A stretch of DNA of 64,000 bases from positions 46,536-110,535 of IMG/VR virus record IMGVR_UViG_3300025237_000002; one strand, given 5' to 3'. Below, one piece after another: positions 22,796 to 31,196 of this stretch. Position 1 is the first letter of the stretch; each line of letters opens with the position of its first letter. A program made the position numbers and the translations under genes. The stretch is from a virus. The notes under the pieces were generated by a model. That model searched no databases and was not told the DNA's origin. It saw nothing but the letters and a program-made list of their open reading frames with translations.

Positions 22796-23221
22796 ATGGG
22801 TAAAAAAGAAATACTAACTAATAAATTAGAAAAAGGAAAATATATAAGCCCCGTTTTATCTGGTAACATTAAAAATTATTTAATAGATATAGATGGTACT
22901 ATCACTGAAGATGTGCCAAACGAGGACCCAAAACGTATGTCTACATGTAAACCATTTCCAGATGCGTTGGTAACATTAAATAAATGGTATGATGAAGGTC
23001 ATATGATATGTTTTTTTACCTCTCGTACTGAAGAACATCGTGAAGTAACTGAAACTTGGTTAAAAAAACATGGTTTTAAATACCATACACTACTACTTGG
23101 TAAACCACGGGGTGGAAACTATCATTGGGTAGATAATCATTTGGTTAAAGCCACAAGATATAATGGTAAGTTTACAGATATGATTGAGAAAGAAGTAGTG
23201 ATTGAAGTGTTTAAAGATTAA
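22796..23221 (+). CDS. HAD-superfamily phosphatase
   Basis: HAD motif I is YLIDIDGTI with D31 and D33, motif II is FFTSR (about 77-81), and GKPRGGNYHWVDNHL provides the lysine and acidic residues of motifs III/IV. It resembles the small Bacteroidota phosphatases that act on sugar or nucleotide phosphates and end with the VDNHLVKATRYNGKF pattern. Substrate unknown. It ends the unit begun at 20523. Confidence 0.82.
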   Translation: MGKKEILTNKLEKGKYISPVLSGNIKNYLIDIDGTITEDVPNEDPKRMSTCKPFPDALVTLNKWYDEGHMICFFTSRTEEHREVTETWLKKHGFKYHTLLLGKPRGGNYHWVDNHLVKATRYNGKFTDMIEKEVVIEVFKD

Positions 23222-23227
23222 TATAAA

Positions 23228-23259
23228 TTTGGTTATTCCATTTTAATGTTGTATATTTG
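23228..23259 (+). promoter_or_regulatory. Promoter, Bacteroidota type
   Basis: TTTG at 23228-23231, 20 bases, TATATTTG at 23252-23259; start codon 23286. Confidence 0.85.
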
Positions 23260-23285
23260 TATAAAATAAATAAATCACGAAAATT

Positions 23286-23657
23286 ATGAAAACATTTTTA
23301 ACTATATTATCATTCATCTTGATATTTACTGGATGTTATTTTTTAATAGGTTTATCTGTAGATAAATCAGAGATTAGGACTAAAAAAACAGAAACACTAG
23401 ATGTTATGTCACTTAGGGTTGATGATGAATCAGAGTATCATTTAACAGCTTTATCTAGTATGTCTGGACAAGTAGAATCTTGGCACGACTTACGTAGCAA
23501 TGTGTTAGATATAAGTTTTTGTGATTGTTCAGAACCCAAAGCATATATTGAAGTGAATAGTAGTAATAAAGGTACTTTTACTAGAAATACTGTAGGTAGA
23601 GATTCATTTATTATAAAACTACCACGTAACTTTAAAATCAACTACTTTGACGATTAA
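23286..23657 (+). CDS. Predicted lipoprotein or membrane-anchored protein, 123 aa
   Basis: N-terminus MKTFLTILSFILIFTGCYFLIGL has a hydrophobic core ending IFTGC, a possible lipobox (Cys17); the hydrophobicity continues past it, so a simple membrane anchor is also possible. The mature region is soluble with a CDCSEPK motif. Confidence 0.6.
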   Translation: MKTFLTILSFILIFTGCYFLIGLSVDKSEIRTKKTETLDVMSLRVDDESEYHLTALSSMSGQVESWHDLRSNVLDISFCDCSEPKAYIEVNSSNKGTFTRNTVGRDSFIIKLPRNFKINYFDD

Positions 23658-23691
23658 CTTATATTATAAATTAAAACTAAAATAAAACTAA

Positions 23692-24312
23692 ATGAAAAAA
23701 TTAACAACATTAATTATGATACTTTTTGTATCATTGACAACATTATCACAAAGTGCTTCAGTTTTTGATGAAGTACTAGACACAAGCAAAGACCTTATCG
23801 GGCTATCCAATTTAGCCGATATTGACTCAATTAAAGACCTTTTTGTTCACTATACCAAAGAAGTGGTAGAAGGTTCTAAAGATGTGGTTTCTACTAGTAT
23901 AACCATAGTAGAAGACGCAGTTACTATGTTAGTAAAAGAAAGTACTATCATTGTAAGACAATTCATAATCTTTACATCGATTAGCTTTGCAATCCCAATT
24001 CTATTTGGGCTATTCTTACTATGGGTCGGATTTAGTAAAGTATCAAAATATTTCATTACACCAAAAGATATTGCAATATTAAGTAATAAAATTAGAGATG
24101 AAGAAGAGATAGAGTATAAGAAAGGTAAAGCTTATATCCTATATATGAATAATTATTTTAGAAATAAATTAACTCTAATAGGATTTAAAACCACACAATT
24201 ATCAATATACGCACTTGCAACCTTGTTAATTGTGGAAAATATAATGCCATTTATTAAAGTAACATTCTTTAGTAAATTGTACCTAGTTGAATTATTAACT
24301 CAATACATATAA
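23692..24312 (+). CDS. Membrane protein with signal peptide, 206 aa
   Basis: Signal-like N-terminus (MKKLTTLIMILFVSLTTLSQS), then a helical stretch and two membrane segments: FIIFTSISFAIPILFGLFLLWV (about 87-108) and LSIYALATLLIVENIMPFI (about 170-188), separated by a charged loop. Topology suggests a periplasmic domain plus membrane hairpin. Function unknown. Confidence 0.65.
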   Translation: MKKLTTLIMILFVSLTTLSQSASVFDEVLDTSKDLIGLSNLADIDSIKDLFVHYTKEVVEGSKDVVSTSITIVEDAVTMLVKESTIIVRQFIIFTSISFAIPILFGLFLLWVGFSKVSKYFITPKDIAILSNKIRDEEEIEYKKGKAYILYMNNYFRNKLTLIGFKTTQLSIYALATLLIVENIMPFIKVTFFSKLYLVELLTQYI

Positions 24313-24316
24313 GATA

Positions 24317-25144
24317 ATGTCAAAAACATCAAAAATATTATACCAACACAAGAATAATGTATTAGGTAAAAAATCACAAACAGCTGGAGTGTCTAACAAA
24401 AAAGAGTTATTACTTCTTGGTGCGCCAAAAGAAACTGATATAGTATTTGAAAGTCTAAATATTAGAAGTCAAAGTGATTTTGCTAAAGAGCAAATGAAAG
24501 ATACTATCGAAATTGATACCGTTTCTAAATTCTATAATGGTGCTGAAACTTTCAAAGGCACACACCTTAAAGCAATTTGCAATAAATATTTCCTCGCAGT
24601 GGTATCAATCGATTCCTTCAAAGGGATATTTCCAGATGTTGCCGCTAAAGCAATTCTAGACTTCACAAAAAAAAATGATTCTACTATTATGTCAACTAGT
24701 AGATTGTACATCATGGCACATAGGAAGTGGTTTAGAGCCTCTATGAGTGATAAACGAATAAATGAACCTTTCATTATCTTTTATAAAGAAAATCATAATA
24801 ATGAAAGAGCTAATGGTATGGCTATATTAAGTTATAGTAATGTCACACAAATTTATTCATCAGGTAATGACTTCTCTAACTTTAATAAAATTACCAAGTA
24901 TTTTACATTAGAGAAATTTTCAAGTAAATCCGATGCACCACTTGGTATTGCAAATTATTCATTACTATTAGTATATTCAATACTAATGTGCGTATCTATA
25001 TATCACGCATCATTTGGTAGTATTCTAGCGACCAATATAATATTATTGGGTGCTGCAACAATATTTAATTGGAATTCCAAATATAAGAAACATTGGAATT
25101 CAATTCCTAAAGATAGAGACACGTTTTATGAAATATCTGAATAA
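24317..25144 (+). CDS. Membrane protein, 275 aa
   Basis: Soluble N-terminal domain of about 215 residues, then two adjacent membrane segments (YSLLLVYSILMCVSIYHA and ILATNIILLGAATIFNW) near the C-terminus. Follows the previous membrane gene by 4 bases, so the two may work together. Confidence 0.65.
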   Translation: MSKTSKILYQHKNNVLGKKSQTAGVSNKKELLLLGAPKETDIVFESLNIRSQSDFAKEQMKDTIEIDTVSKFYNGAETFKGTHLKAICNKYFLAVVSIDSFKGIFPDVAAKAILDFTKKNDSTIMSTSRLYIMAHRKWFRASMSDKRINEPFIIFYKENHNNERANGMAILSYSNVTQIYSSGNDFSNFNKITKYFTLEKFSSKSDAPLGIANYSLLLVYSILMCVSIYHASFGSILATNIILLGAATIFNWNSKYKKHWNSIPKDRDTFYEISE

Positions 25145-25145
25145 T

Positions 25146-25418
25146 ATGAAAACACTCATCATAATAGTTATATCATTAACAATTTTATTACCTTGGTATC
25201 TATTACCAAATGAACCTTACTATAAAATTGTAGATACTAAAGAATATATATCGTTTGAAAGAGCTTACTCTATTCTTGTACAACCCATAACTGATGATAA
25301 TGATTATTATTATACAGAATCAAGAACTTATGAGAAAACAAGAGGTTATTTTCCTTTTGTATATACAAAAAAACAAATATCAAAAACGCCAAGATTATAT
25401 TGGCATAGTACACGATAA
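25146..25418 (+). CDS. Small membrane-anchored protein, 90 aa
   Basis: Start at ATG 25146 (MKTLIIIVISLTILLPWYL), one base after the preceding stop. The first 20 residues are a membrane anchor or uncleaved signal; the rest is tyrosine-rich and soluble (DDNDYYYTESRTYEK). Confidence 0.65.
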   Translation: MKTLIIIVISLTILLPWYLLPNEPYYKIVDTKEYISFERAYSILVQPITDDNDYYYTESRTYEKTRGYFPFVYTKKQISKTPRLYWHSTR

Positions 25419-25420
25419 AA

Positions 25421-25609
25421 ATGAGTGATAAAACAAAAGCATATGGTGCGCTAATACTTGGTTTAATTGGGTTCTTCACTCTAGGTGGGTATACAATTAC
25501 GACTACTAAGTTTGATGGGACAATTGAACTTCATAGATGGGCATTAACTGGTTTCTTTGCGGTGATGTTTATTGGCGTAGCTATTGAGAAATTTAGAAAA
25601 GGTGTATGA
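25421..25609 (+). CDS. Small membrane protein, 62 aa
   Basis: Two membrane segments: AYGALILGLIGFFTLGGY (8-25) and WALTGFFAVMFIGVAI (41-56). It overlaps the Rieske gene by 4 bases (ATGA), so it could be its membrane partner; that is inference from coupling. Confidence 0.65.
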   Translation: MSDKTKAYGALILGLIGFFTLGGYTITTTKFDGTIELHRWALTGFFAVMFIGVAIEKFRKGV

Positions 25610-26142
25610 TATTAGAAAAGGTCTTATGTATTGTAGGTGAAGCTAATAGAACTGGAGTTATGCCTGAAGGTAAAACTAGAGAATTTATTGCACTTCATAA
25701 TCACCCACATAATGATAAGGAGAATGGACAGTCTAGGTCACATTATCATGGTGATTCAAGATTCGATGTACCCCAACCTCATATCCCTAAAGATTGGCAT
25801 ATGAGAAGGTCTGGTGGTGCAAGGATAGTCATTAATAAAGATGGTTCCTTTGTCGATTTTGGTGGATACTATAAGATGTACCTTGAAGAAATAGAGTTAT
25901 ACCGTAATGATGAACCTCAGATGAGTAAAACTACACTTGACCTAATCACTAATTCTAAATTAAAGCATAAGTGCATTCATAAAGGTAAATGCCCACATAG
26001 AGGTTTTGACCTATCAAATGAAATACCAGTGGATGGTATTATTACATGTCCTCTACATAGCTTACAGTTTGATGCTGAAACGGGTGTATTAATAACTGAC
26101 ATGTCACTAGTTAAACCATATAATCCAAATCCTTGGGGTTAA
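25606..26142 (+). CDS. Rieske-type [2Fe-2S] protein
   Basis: Rieske clusters are bound by C-x-H and C-x2-H pairs; here C129-P-H131 and C148-P-L-H151 (KCPHRGFDLS and ITCPLHSLQFD), 17 residues apart as in Rieske ferredoxins and oxygenase ferredoxin domains. After them LQFDAETG matches the usual FDxxTG end. The N-terminal 65 residues are unrelated and His-rich (ALHNHPHNDKENGQSRSHYH). No catalytic oxygenase domain is fused, so it is an electron carrier or a structural/redox sensor. Rieske proteins are uncommon in phage. It is coupled to a two-helix membrane protein. Confidence 0.88.
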   Translation: MILEKVLCIVGEANRTGVMPEGKTREFIALHNHPHNDKENGQSRSHYHGDSRFDVPQPHIPKDWHMRRSGGARIVINKDGSFVDFGGYYKMYLEEIELYRNDEPQMSKTTLDLITNSKLKHKCIHKGKCPHRGFDLSNEIPVDGIITCPLHSLQFDAETGVLITDMSLVKPYNPNPWG

Positions 26143-26152
26143 ATATAATAAA

Positions 26153-26425
26153 ATGAATAAAAAAGACCTATATGCAAATACAAAGATGTTCTTGTTCGCA
26201 AGATACCTGGCAACTTGCTATGCTGATGAACATATGAATGCTAATGGTAAGTCACAACACGATATGGAATATGACCCCGCAGAGGGAATGTCCGTACTAA
26301 ACCTTGAAGATGGCTATTGGTACATGGAACAACTGAAGCATTTCAATGACGTAGTTTACCCAAACTACATCAAAGGTGGTGGAGTTAAAGAAGCATCCGA
26401 ATTTATAACTAAGAATCATGGCTAA
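26153..26425 (+). CDS. Hypothetical protein, 90 aa
   Basis: Helical, begins MNKKDLYANTKMFLFARYLATCYADEH; contains YWYMEQLKHFNDVVYPNY. Overlaps the next gene by 8 bases. Not recognised. Confidence 0.65.
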   Translation: MNKKDLYANTKMFLFARYLATCYADEHMNANGKSQHDMEYDPAEGMSVLNLEDGYWYMEQLKHFNDVVYPNYIKGGGVKEASEFITKNHG

Positions 26426-26651
26426 AGATAGATATAAAATTTATAGAAGCACTACCAAGTATGGTAGCTTAAATGAAGCACGCAATAACGTTGGTATTGA
26501 TGAAGTGAATAATGCTATTGAAATGCACATGGAAAAAGATTGGTACAAACACTATGTAGAAATTCTTAAACTAATCGGTAAGCGATGGCTTAAAATTATC
26601 ATAATCCATGATGGTGTATTTATTAAAACTAAAAACTATCCAAATGAGTAA
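26418..26651 (+). CDS. Small basic protein, 77 aa
   Basis: Basic (KDRYKIYRSTTKYG) with a C-terminal hydrophobic strand pair (WLKIIIIHDGVFIKTK). Overlaps the next start by 8 bases. Confidence 0.6.
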   Translation: MAKDRYKIYRSTTKYGSLNEARNNVGIDEVNNAIEMHMEKDWYKHYVEILKLIGKRWLKIIIIHDGVFIKTKNYPNE

Positions 26652-27120
26652 ATTCCTAATAAAATTAATATGGTTCATAGTACTAACTATGGCTGTCATA
26701 GTATCATTCAATCTTCAATATAAGGATGGATATAAAGTTAGAGATTTGATAATATTTGCTAGAGTATTTTCCACTATATTACTTTTTATCTGGACTGTTG
26801 GAATGGGTGAAACTCTAAAAGAGATTGTCACTTTACGATACAAATTAATTGAAAATGGTTGGGATTATGAAGTTAAATACCTAATAATAGGTTGGTTTTT
26901 TATTCCATCTTGGAAGCCAATCAATGAAAAGTATCATAGCTACACATCTCAAAATATGTTTGGTGCTGAGACTCATGGTGGTTACTCAACCGATGTCACA
27001 TATAAGAGCAAAGGTAAGGCTTTAAAAGCAATTGAAGAACATAAATTAGAAATAAAAAAAGCTAGGGTAAAGTGGTTTAAAAAACCTGAACCTAAAAAAA
27101 GAAAAATAACATATCTATAA
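26644..27120 (+). CDS. Membrane protein, 158 aa
   Basis: Start at ATG 26644 (MSKFLIKLIWFIVLTMAVIVSF). Two membrane segments at about 4-22 and 35-55 (FARVFSTILLFIWTVGMG), then a soluble aromatic region and a lysine-rich tail. Function unknown. Confidence 0.65.
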   Translation: MSKFLIKLIWFIVLTMAVIVSFNLQYKDGYKVRDLIIFARVFSTILLFIWTVGMGETLKEIVTLRYKLIENGWDYEVKYLIIGWFFIPSWKPINEKYHSYTSQNMFGAETHGGYSTDVTYKSKGKALKAIEEHKLEIKKARVKWFKKPEPKKRKITYL

Positions 27121-27123
27121 ACT

Positions 27124-27417
27124 ATGACGCTAACTGAAGAAGTATTGAAAACTAAATTAGGAACTGAAATACCTATGACGACAAGGGGAATCCTATATCT
27201 ATGTGAGTATAAGTATGGTACACCTGAACTTATTATACACGATGAGAGATTGTATGATTCAGCTTATGAGGCACTTGAAGCATACGCTAACATACCGAAT
27301 CCTGAATCCCAATTGGTAACAGGTAATACATTCAATGAGCTAATCACCGACCTTATCCAGTTACATGAAGATGTGGAAAACGAGAAATGGTTGATTGAAT
27401 TAGCCGAATATCTATAA
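27124..27417 (+). CDS. Hypothetical acidic protein, 97 aa
   Basis: Helix-rich acidic protein (YDSAYEALEAYANIPNPES; LIQLHEDVENEKW). Three bases follow the preceding stop. Last gene before the promoter at 27422. Confidence 0.65.
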   Translation: MTLTEEVLKTKLGTEIPMTTRGILYLCEYKYGTPELIIHDERLYDSAYEALEAYANIPNPESQLVTGNTFNELITDLIQLHEDVENEKWLIELAEYL

Positions 27418-27421
27418 TATA

Positions 27422-27453
27422 TTTGGTAATGTGAAATATTAGTCATATATTTG
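27422..27453 (+). promoter_or_regulatory. Promoter, Bacteroidota type
   Basis: TTTG at 27422-27425, 20 bases, TATATTTG at 27446-27453; start codon 27472. Confidence 0.85.
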
Positions 27454-27471
27454 TAATCTAAATAAGATAAT

Positions 27472-27828
27472 ATGAAAACAGAAGAAGAAATGGAAGATGA
27501 AAAAGTAGTAATGTTACCTATACTTCAGACAATGAAAAAACACCTACTACATTTAATTGAAGAAGGTGTACCACACGACTCTCATTATGGTTTATGTAAT
27601 GTAAGTATGGATTGTTTTAATGACCTTGAAAACCACAAAAAAAATACTATATTTAAAGCGTATTTATACGAGGTTAATAAACGAAAACGTATCTTCTGGA
27701 ATAATAATGGTGAGAAAGGTAGACGTATAAAAGGTGGTTACAATTTTTTTGGTTTCCATTGGAACCCTAGTGACACCAAATCAAGACTTAAATGGCTTGA
27801 TAAACAAATCGCAATCGAATCAAAATGA
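27472..27828 (+). CDS. Hypothetical protein, 118 aa (paralogue of the 35345 gene)
   Basis: The C-terminus FGFHWNPSDTKSRLKWLDKQ-IAIES matches YYWHPFNSEPRINWLNKR-IEIES of the gene at 35345-35683, including the last residues. The N-terminal half is helical with MKKHLLHLIEEGVPHDSHYGLC, a pattern also present in small phage proteins. Role unknown. Confidence 0.65.
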   Translation: MKTEEEMEDEKVVMLPILQTMKKHLLHLIEEGVPHDSHYGLCNVSMDCFNDLENHKKNTIFKAYLYEVNKRKRIFWNNNGEKGRRIKGGYNFFGFHWNPSDTKSRLKWLDKQIAIESK

Positions 27829-27835
27829 ATCAACT

Positions 27836-27985
27836 ATGAAACCAATACACACAATTCTAATGCTAATTTCGTTGATACTAATGAGCGTAGCTTTTTTTAC
27901 CAAAACAGAAACTCTATTGTATTTGGCGTTAGCCATAGCATACGCAGACTCATTTATTTGGTTTCTTGAAACTAAAGATAATTAA
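27836..27985 (+). CDS. Small membrane protein, 49 aa
   Basis: Start at ATG 27836 (MKPIHTILMLISLILMSVAFF). Two short membrane segments (5-21, 27-42) and a charged end (ETKDN). An earlier in-frame start would lie within the upstream gene. Confidence 0.6.
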   Translation: MKPIHTILMLISLILMSVAFFTKTETLLYLALAIAYADSFIWFLETKDN

Positions 27986-27996
27986 TAAGAGATAAT

Positions 27997-28323
27997 ATGG
28001 AAATACTTAAAAGACTTTTAAAGTTCGGAACCAAGTTATTAGCAGTAACTGCTTTGGCACTTGGAATCCTAATAATAGGACCATTCGTATACGTAGGAAC
28101 AATAATATTCTATGCAGTCCAAATCGTATGGGCTAAGATTGATTGGCAAACTTGTAAGTATTGTAACGAAAAGAAAGAGATGTTCTTTTACACTCACGAA
28201 ACACATATCCGAGACTCTGGTGATTATATCGAAGGAACTGAACAAATCTGTACGACATGTGCAATACCATACTTCGATAATGGAGGTAAAAAAGAATCCA
28301 ATGACGATACAACAACTAAATAA
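27997..28323 (+). CDS. Membrane protein with zinc-knuckle domain, 108 aa
   Basis: A long N-terminal membrane segment (TALALGILIIGPFVYVGTIIFYAV, about 18-41) precedes two CxxC pairs (CKYCNEKK and CTTCAIPY) about 30 residues apart that can bind one zinc ion. Membrane-tethered zinc finger; partner unknown. Confidence 0.68.
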   Translation: MEILKRLLKFGTKLLAVTALALGILIIGPFVYVGTIIFYAVQIVWAKIDWQTCKYCNEKKEMFFYTHETHIRDSGDYIEGTEQICTTCAIPYFDNGGKKESNDDTTTK

Positions 28324-28543
28324 CAGTTTAGACTTACTAGACGAGATTCTAATCAACGATGACCCAATATTATTTAGGTTTGATGATTATGATACCGTAA
28401 TGGGAGTGCTTTTAGATGTAAAGATAGATGACTATGATTTGGAACTATTAAGCCCTGAGAATAAGGTAATGTTAGTCCACATACATATTGGTAAAGAGTC
28501 TAGAGAAAGGACCGCACGTAATAGAATGTTAAGAAGATACTAA
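28301..28543 (+). CDS. Hypothetical acidic protein, 80 aa
   Basis: Start at ATG 28301 (MTIQQLNNSLDLLDEIL), 22 bases inside the preceding gene. Strongly acidic middle (DDYDTV, KIDDYDLELL) and basic tail (RERTARNRMLRRY). Overlaps the next ATG by one base. Confidence 0.6.
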   Translation: MTIQQLNNSLDLLDEILINDDPILFRFDDYDTVMGVLLDVKIDDYDLELLSPENKVMLVHIHIGKESRERTARNRMLRRY

Positions 28544-28824
28544 TGAGGTTTTTAAAGATAGATAGCTTACCGAAAGTATCCAAGATGTGGGTCGATAGAG
28601 ACCACATGATGTTACACGCTTGTTTTCAATTACTACAAGATTGTATGGAGAATGAACACGTTGATACTCATTGTAACTATGAAGCACATAAAGACTTCGT
28701 AGATGAGGTTAGATTCTTATATAAATGGTGGATTGAACGTAAGCACAATCTTACTGACAATGATAAAGAAGATGATGAAATGCTTGATAGATTGATGAAG
28801 ATTAGACGAATGTTATGGACTTAA
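28543..28824 (+). CDS. Hypothetical helical protein, 93 aa
   Basis: Helical with HMMLHACFQLLQDCMENEHVD, a His/Cys-containing helix, and YKWWIERKH. The pattern D-H-x-M-L-H-A-x-F-Q is shared by many small phage proteins of unknown role. Confidence 0.65.
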   Translation: MRFLKIDSLPKVSKMWVDRDHMMLHACFQLLQDCMENEHVDTHCNYEAHKDFVDEVRFLYKWWIERKHNLTDNDKEDDEMLDRLMKIRRMLWT

Positions 28825-28838
28825 AAATTAAATCACAT

Positions 28839-28907
28839 ATGAAACTAATTAAATTTTATTTGGGGTATATATTTTATACCCTCGTTGGTTATGGTTTAAT
28901 TATGTAG
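28839..28907 (+). CDS. Possible 22-residue membrane peptide
   Basis: ATG at 28839 to TAG at 28905: MKLIKFYLGYIFYTLVGYGL plus two residues, all hydrophobic after the first five. The DNA also folds into GGGTATA-N5-TATACCC. It may be a real micropeptide or only a hairpin. Confidence 0.3.
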   Translation: MKLIKFYLGYIFYTLVGYGLIM

Positions 28908-28912
28908 AATAA

Positions 28913-28944
28913 TTTGGTAGTGTCAAATATATGACGTATATTTG
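28913..28944 (+). promoter_or_regulatory. Promoter, Bacteroidota type
   Basis: TTTG at 28913-28916, 20 bases, TATATTTG at 28937-28944; start codon 28962. Confidence 0.85.
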
Positions 28945-28961
28945 TAATCTAAATAAAACAT

Positions 28962-30590
28962 ATGGAAACTCAGACTTTAAATTTTTGGACAAACGGTGAA
29001 TGCCTAACGAATCTATATAGAGATTTTATTCGTGAAGGTAGCTTCTCGGTTGTCGTTGAAGAATTTGCCAGACAAGATATACCAAAAGAAGAAATCAGAA
29101 AATTCTTCTTACAAGAAACTAAATTCGAAGGTGACACTAGAGAAGGTGACCATGATTTAGGTATCGTTCCAGACAAAGGTCTTTCCCATGATGATTTATT
29201 TGAATGGTTTAAAACATCTATCAGAACCCTATGTTCTAACGAAGAAGAGTTTGATAGAGATGATGTGCTTTGTGCGCTTGAAAAACCTTTTCTACTTCTA
29301 GTAGATGATAAGGTTGCAAAGAATCTAAAGTATTTCTTCTCATTATTCCCTAGAGAAGAAATCAGAAAGACTTTCAATAGAGACTTCGCAATGGAATCTA
29401 TGAAAGTTGTTGATAAAATAGATGGTCCATATTTCAATGGAATTATTTTACAAGATGGTACGATTATAGAAGTCGGACCACAAGAACATAGACATTACTA
29501 CCCAATACTAACTAAGTATGGTTTAGCCAACGATAGAGGTTGGGGATTTGACTGTACTATGACAATCAAAATTACTGATGGTCAACTAAATGGTTCTGGG
29601 TCAAATCATATACTTAATTGGGGAATGTTTCACGAGGAAGCTGACATCACACCCGTACAAGCTGAAACCTTAATAAATAACCTAGAGCATTTATCTGAAT
29701 ATGGTCACTATAGCGACCCTTTAATTAATAACCTCATCGAATATATCGAAGTTGAAGCTAATTGTGGTGCTAAGTATGGGAAATTGAAATTCCTAGAAAA
29801 GTCTCACCCTGAAATTAAATTACCTAAGTTTAGTAAAACGGAAATCGAAGGAGTTACAAATTGTATCAGAACTTCACCAAAGGATTCAATCTCAGGTCTA
29901 TTGAATAGTAAATTTGATTTAAATGAAAATTCAATCGATGAAATAAAAGCTGACTTTGAAAAATATAAAGATGTTTCTAAAGGAAATGTATTACATTTTT
30001 TCTACCAAGAATACATAGAAGGTGTAAACGGTGTTTGTAATTTCTTCGATAGTAAATTTAACTACTCTTGCTCAACAAATAGAGGTGACGTTGTGTTAGG
30101 TAAGAAAGGTAATCATAAATTATCTAAATCAGAAGGAACTTACTTGAATGACTTGTCTGTAAAGATAAGTGATGAACTTGAAAAGAATGTACAACTAGAA
30201 TTTGTTATCACCGATTCAGGTGAAATATATATAGTACAACTTAAAATCATGGGTGATGCTAAAAGAGAGAATTATAGAGGGATGCAATTGATAATTAAAG
30301 AGGAAATTATCACAACTGGAAAGTCCTTTTACGGTACTAACGCATTCGGTCTTAAACGTGAGGATGTTCTAATTATTGATAGTGATTGTGAAAGCAAAGA
30401 CCTAATCGGTAAGAAAGCCCTTATAGTGAGAGATGATGTACAATTCTCACACGCTCTAGCACTAAGCTACTCAATGGCAATTCCAAGTATCTACGCAGTA
30501 GGTGACGTTGAAATTCCTGATGTGTTCTCAATCGATACATATGAAGAAGTGGGTTATATCTTAAACAGAACTAAACAACAGAAAGTATGA
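28962..30590 (+). CDS. PEP synthase/PPDK-related protein, divergent
   Basis: The C-terminal 170 residues resemble the nucleotide-binding end and the phosphohistidine domain of PEP-utilising enzymes (PEP synthase, pyruvate phosphate dikinase, rifampin phosphotransferase). LEFVITDSGEIYIVQLK matches the conserved DIEWAID-GEIYILQAR segment. QFSHALALSYSMAIPSIYAVGD matches TSHAAIVARELGIPAVVG, keeping the phospho-accepting histidine (H497). The N-terminal 340 residues have no clear relative. These enzymes move phosphate from ATP to a swivelling histidine and on to a small molecule, or inactivate rifamycins. As the largest protein in the window with its own promoter, it could modify a metabolite or drug. 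Fold similarity is moderately sure; activity unknown. Confidence 0.65.
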   Translation: METQTLNFWTNGECLTNLYRDFIREGSFSVVVEEFARQDIPKEEIRKFFLQETKFEGDTREGDHDLGIVPDKGLSHDDLFEWFKTSIRTLCSNEEEFDRDDVLCALEKPFLLLVDDKVAKNLKYFFSLFPREEIRKTFNRDFAMESMKVVDKIDGPYFNGIILQDGTIIEVGPQEHRHYYPILTKYGLANDRGWGFDCTMTIKITDGQLNGSGSNHILNWGMFHEEADITPVQAETLINNLEHLSEYGHYSDPLINNLIEYIEVEANCGAKYGKLKFLEKSHPEIKLPKFSKTEIEGVTNCIRTSPKDSISGLLNSKFDLNENSIDEIKADFEKYKDVSKGNVLHFFYQEYIEGVNGVCNFFDSKFNYSCSTNRGDVVLGKKGNHKLSKSEGTYLNDLSVKISDELEKNVQLEFVITDSGEIYIVQLKIMGDAKRENYRGMQLIIKEEIITTGKSFYGTNAFGLKREDVLIIDSDCESKDLIGKKALIVRDDVQFSHALALSYSMAIPSIYAVGDVEIPDVFSIDTYEEVGYILNRTKQQKV

Positions 30591-30805
30591 ACATAGAAAA
30601 ATTAAATAGAGGTAACCAAATTATAACTGAAATAGCTTATCTAAAGGGATTAATAAAATCACCTATTACATTTACAAGCACATCAAATGGTGGGGCTACT
30701 ACAATTATAATTTCTGATAATGTTAATAGACAATTTGGACCAAAAATAGTGAGCGTTTTGGTAGCAGAAGTAAAAGCTCTTGAAGAAGAATTTAATTCAT
30801 TATAA
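30587..30805 (+). CDS. Hypothetical protein, 72 aa
   Basis: Overlaps the preceding stop by 4 bases. Contains TFTSTSNGGATTIIISDN, a strand pair, and a C-terminal helix VAEVKALEEEF. Small globular; unrecognised. Confidence 0.6.
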   Translation: MNIEKLNRGNQIITEIAYLKGLIKSPITFTSTSNGGATTIIISDNVNRQFGPKIVSVLVAEVKALEEEFNSL

Positions 30806-30806
30806 C

Positions 30807-31196
30807 ATGAAAGTAACACTAGGAACATTTAAAGGAACTAAGGGCACACCATTTGTCGCATTGATTATAGATAACTACGCAGTAGCTATGAAATCAATTA
30901 CGGATATCGTAGGTCATTCAATAATTGCAATGACATTACACCCACATGGATTGTATGATAATGATAGACCCATTGTTGATATCAATACAGGTAAAGAGGT
31001 TTATGCTAGACTACTTAAAAGGCTCCAGAAAAAGGGGGAAACTGTTATGAATTATGATGGTGGGAATTGTAGTTTAGATTTATATACATGGGAAGAGGTT
31101 AGCCGAGTGACATGTGAATACCCATATGAAACTAACTTAAGAGATTTATTAATAAAAGAAAATAAACAATATGAAATATCCGAAATTTATAATTGA
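30807..31196 (+). CDS. Hypothetical protein, 129 aa
   Basis: Start at ATG 30807 (MKVTLGTFKGTKGTPFVAL), one base after the preceding stop. Beta-rich N-terminus, Gly- and Asp-rich middle. Overlaps the next gene by 26 bases. Confidence 0.6.
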   Translation: MKVTLGTFKGTKGTPFVALIIDNYAVAMKSITDIVGHSIIAMTLHPHGLYDNDRPIVDINTGKEVYARLLKRLQKKGETVMNYDGGNCSLDLYTWEEVSRVTCEYPYETNLRDLLIKENKQYEISEIYN

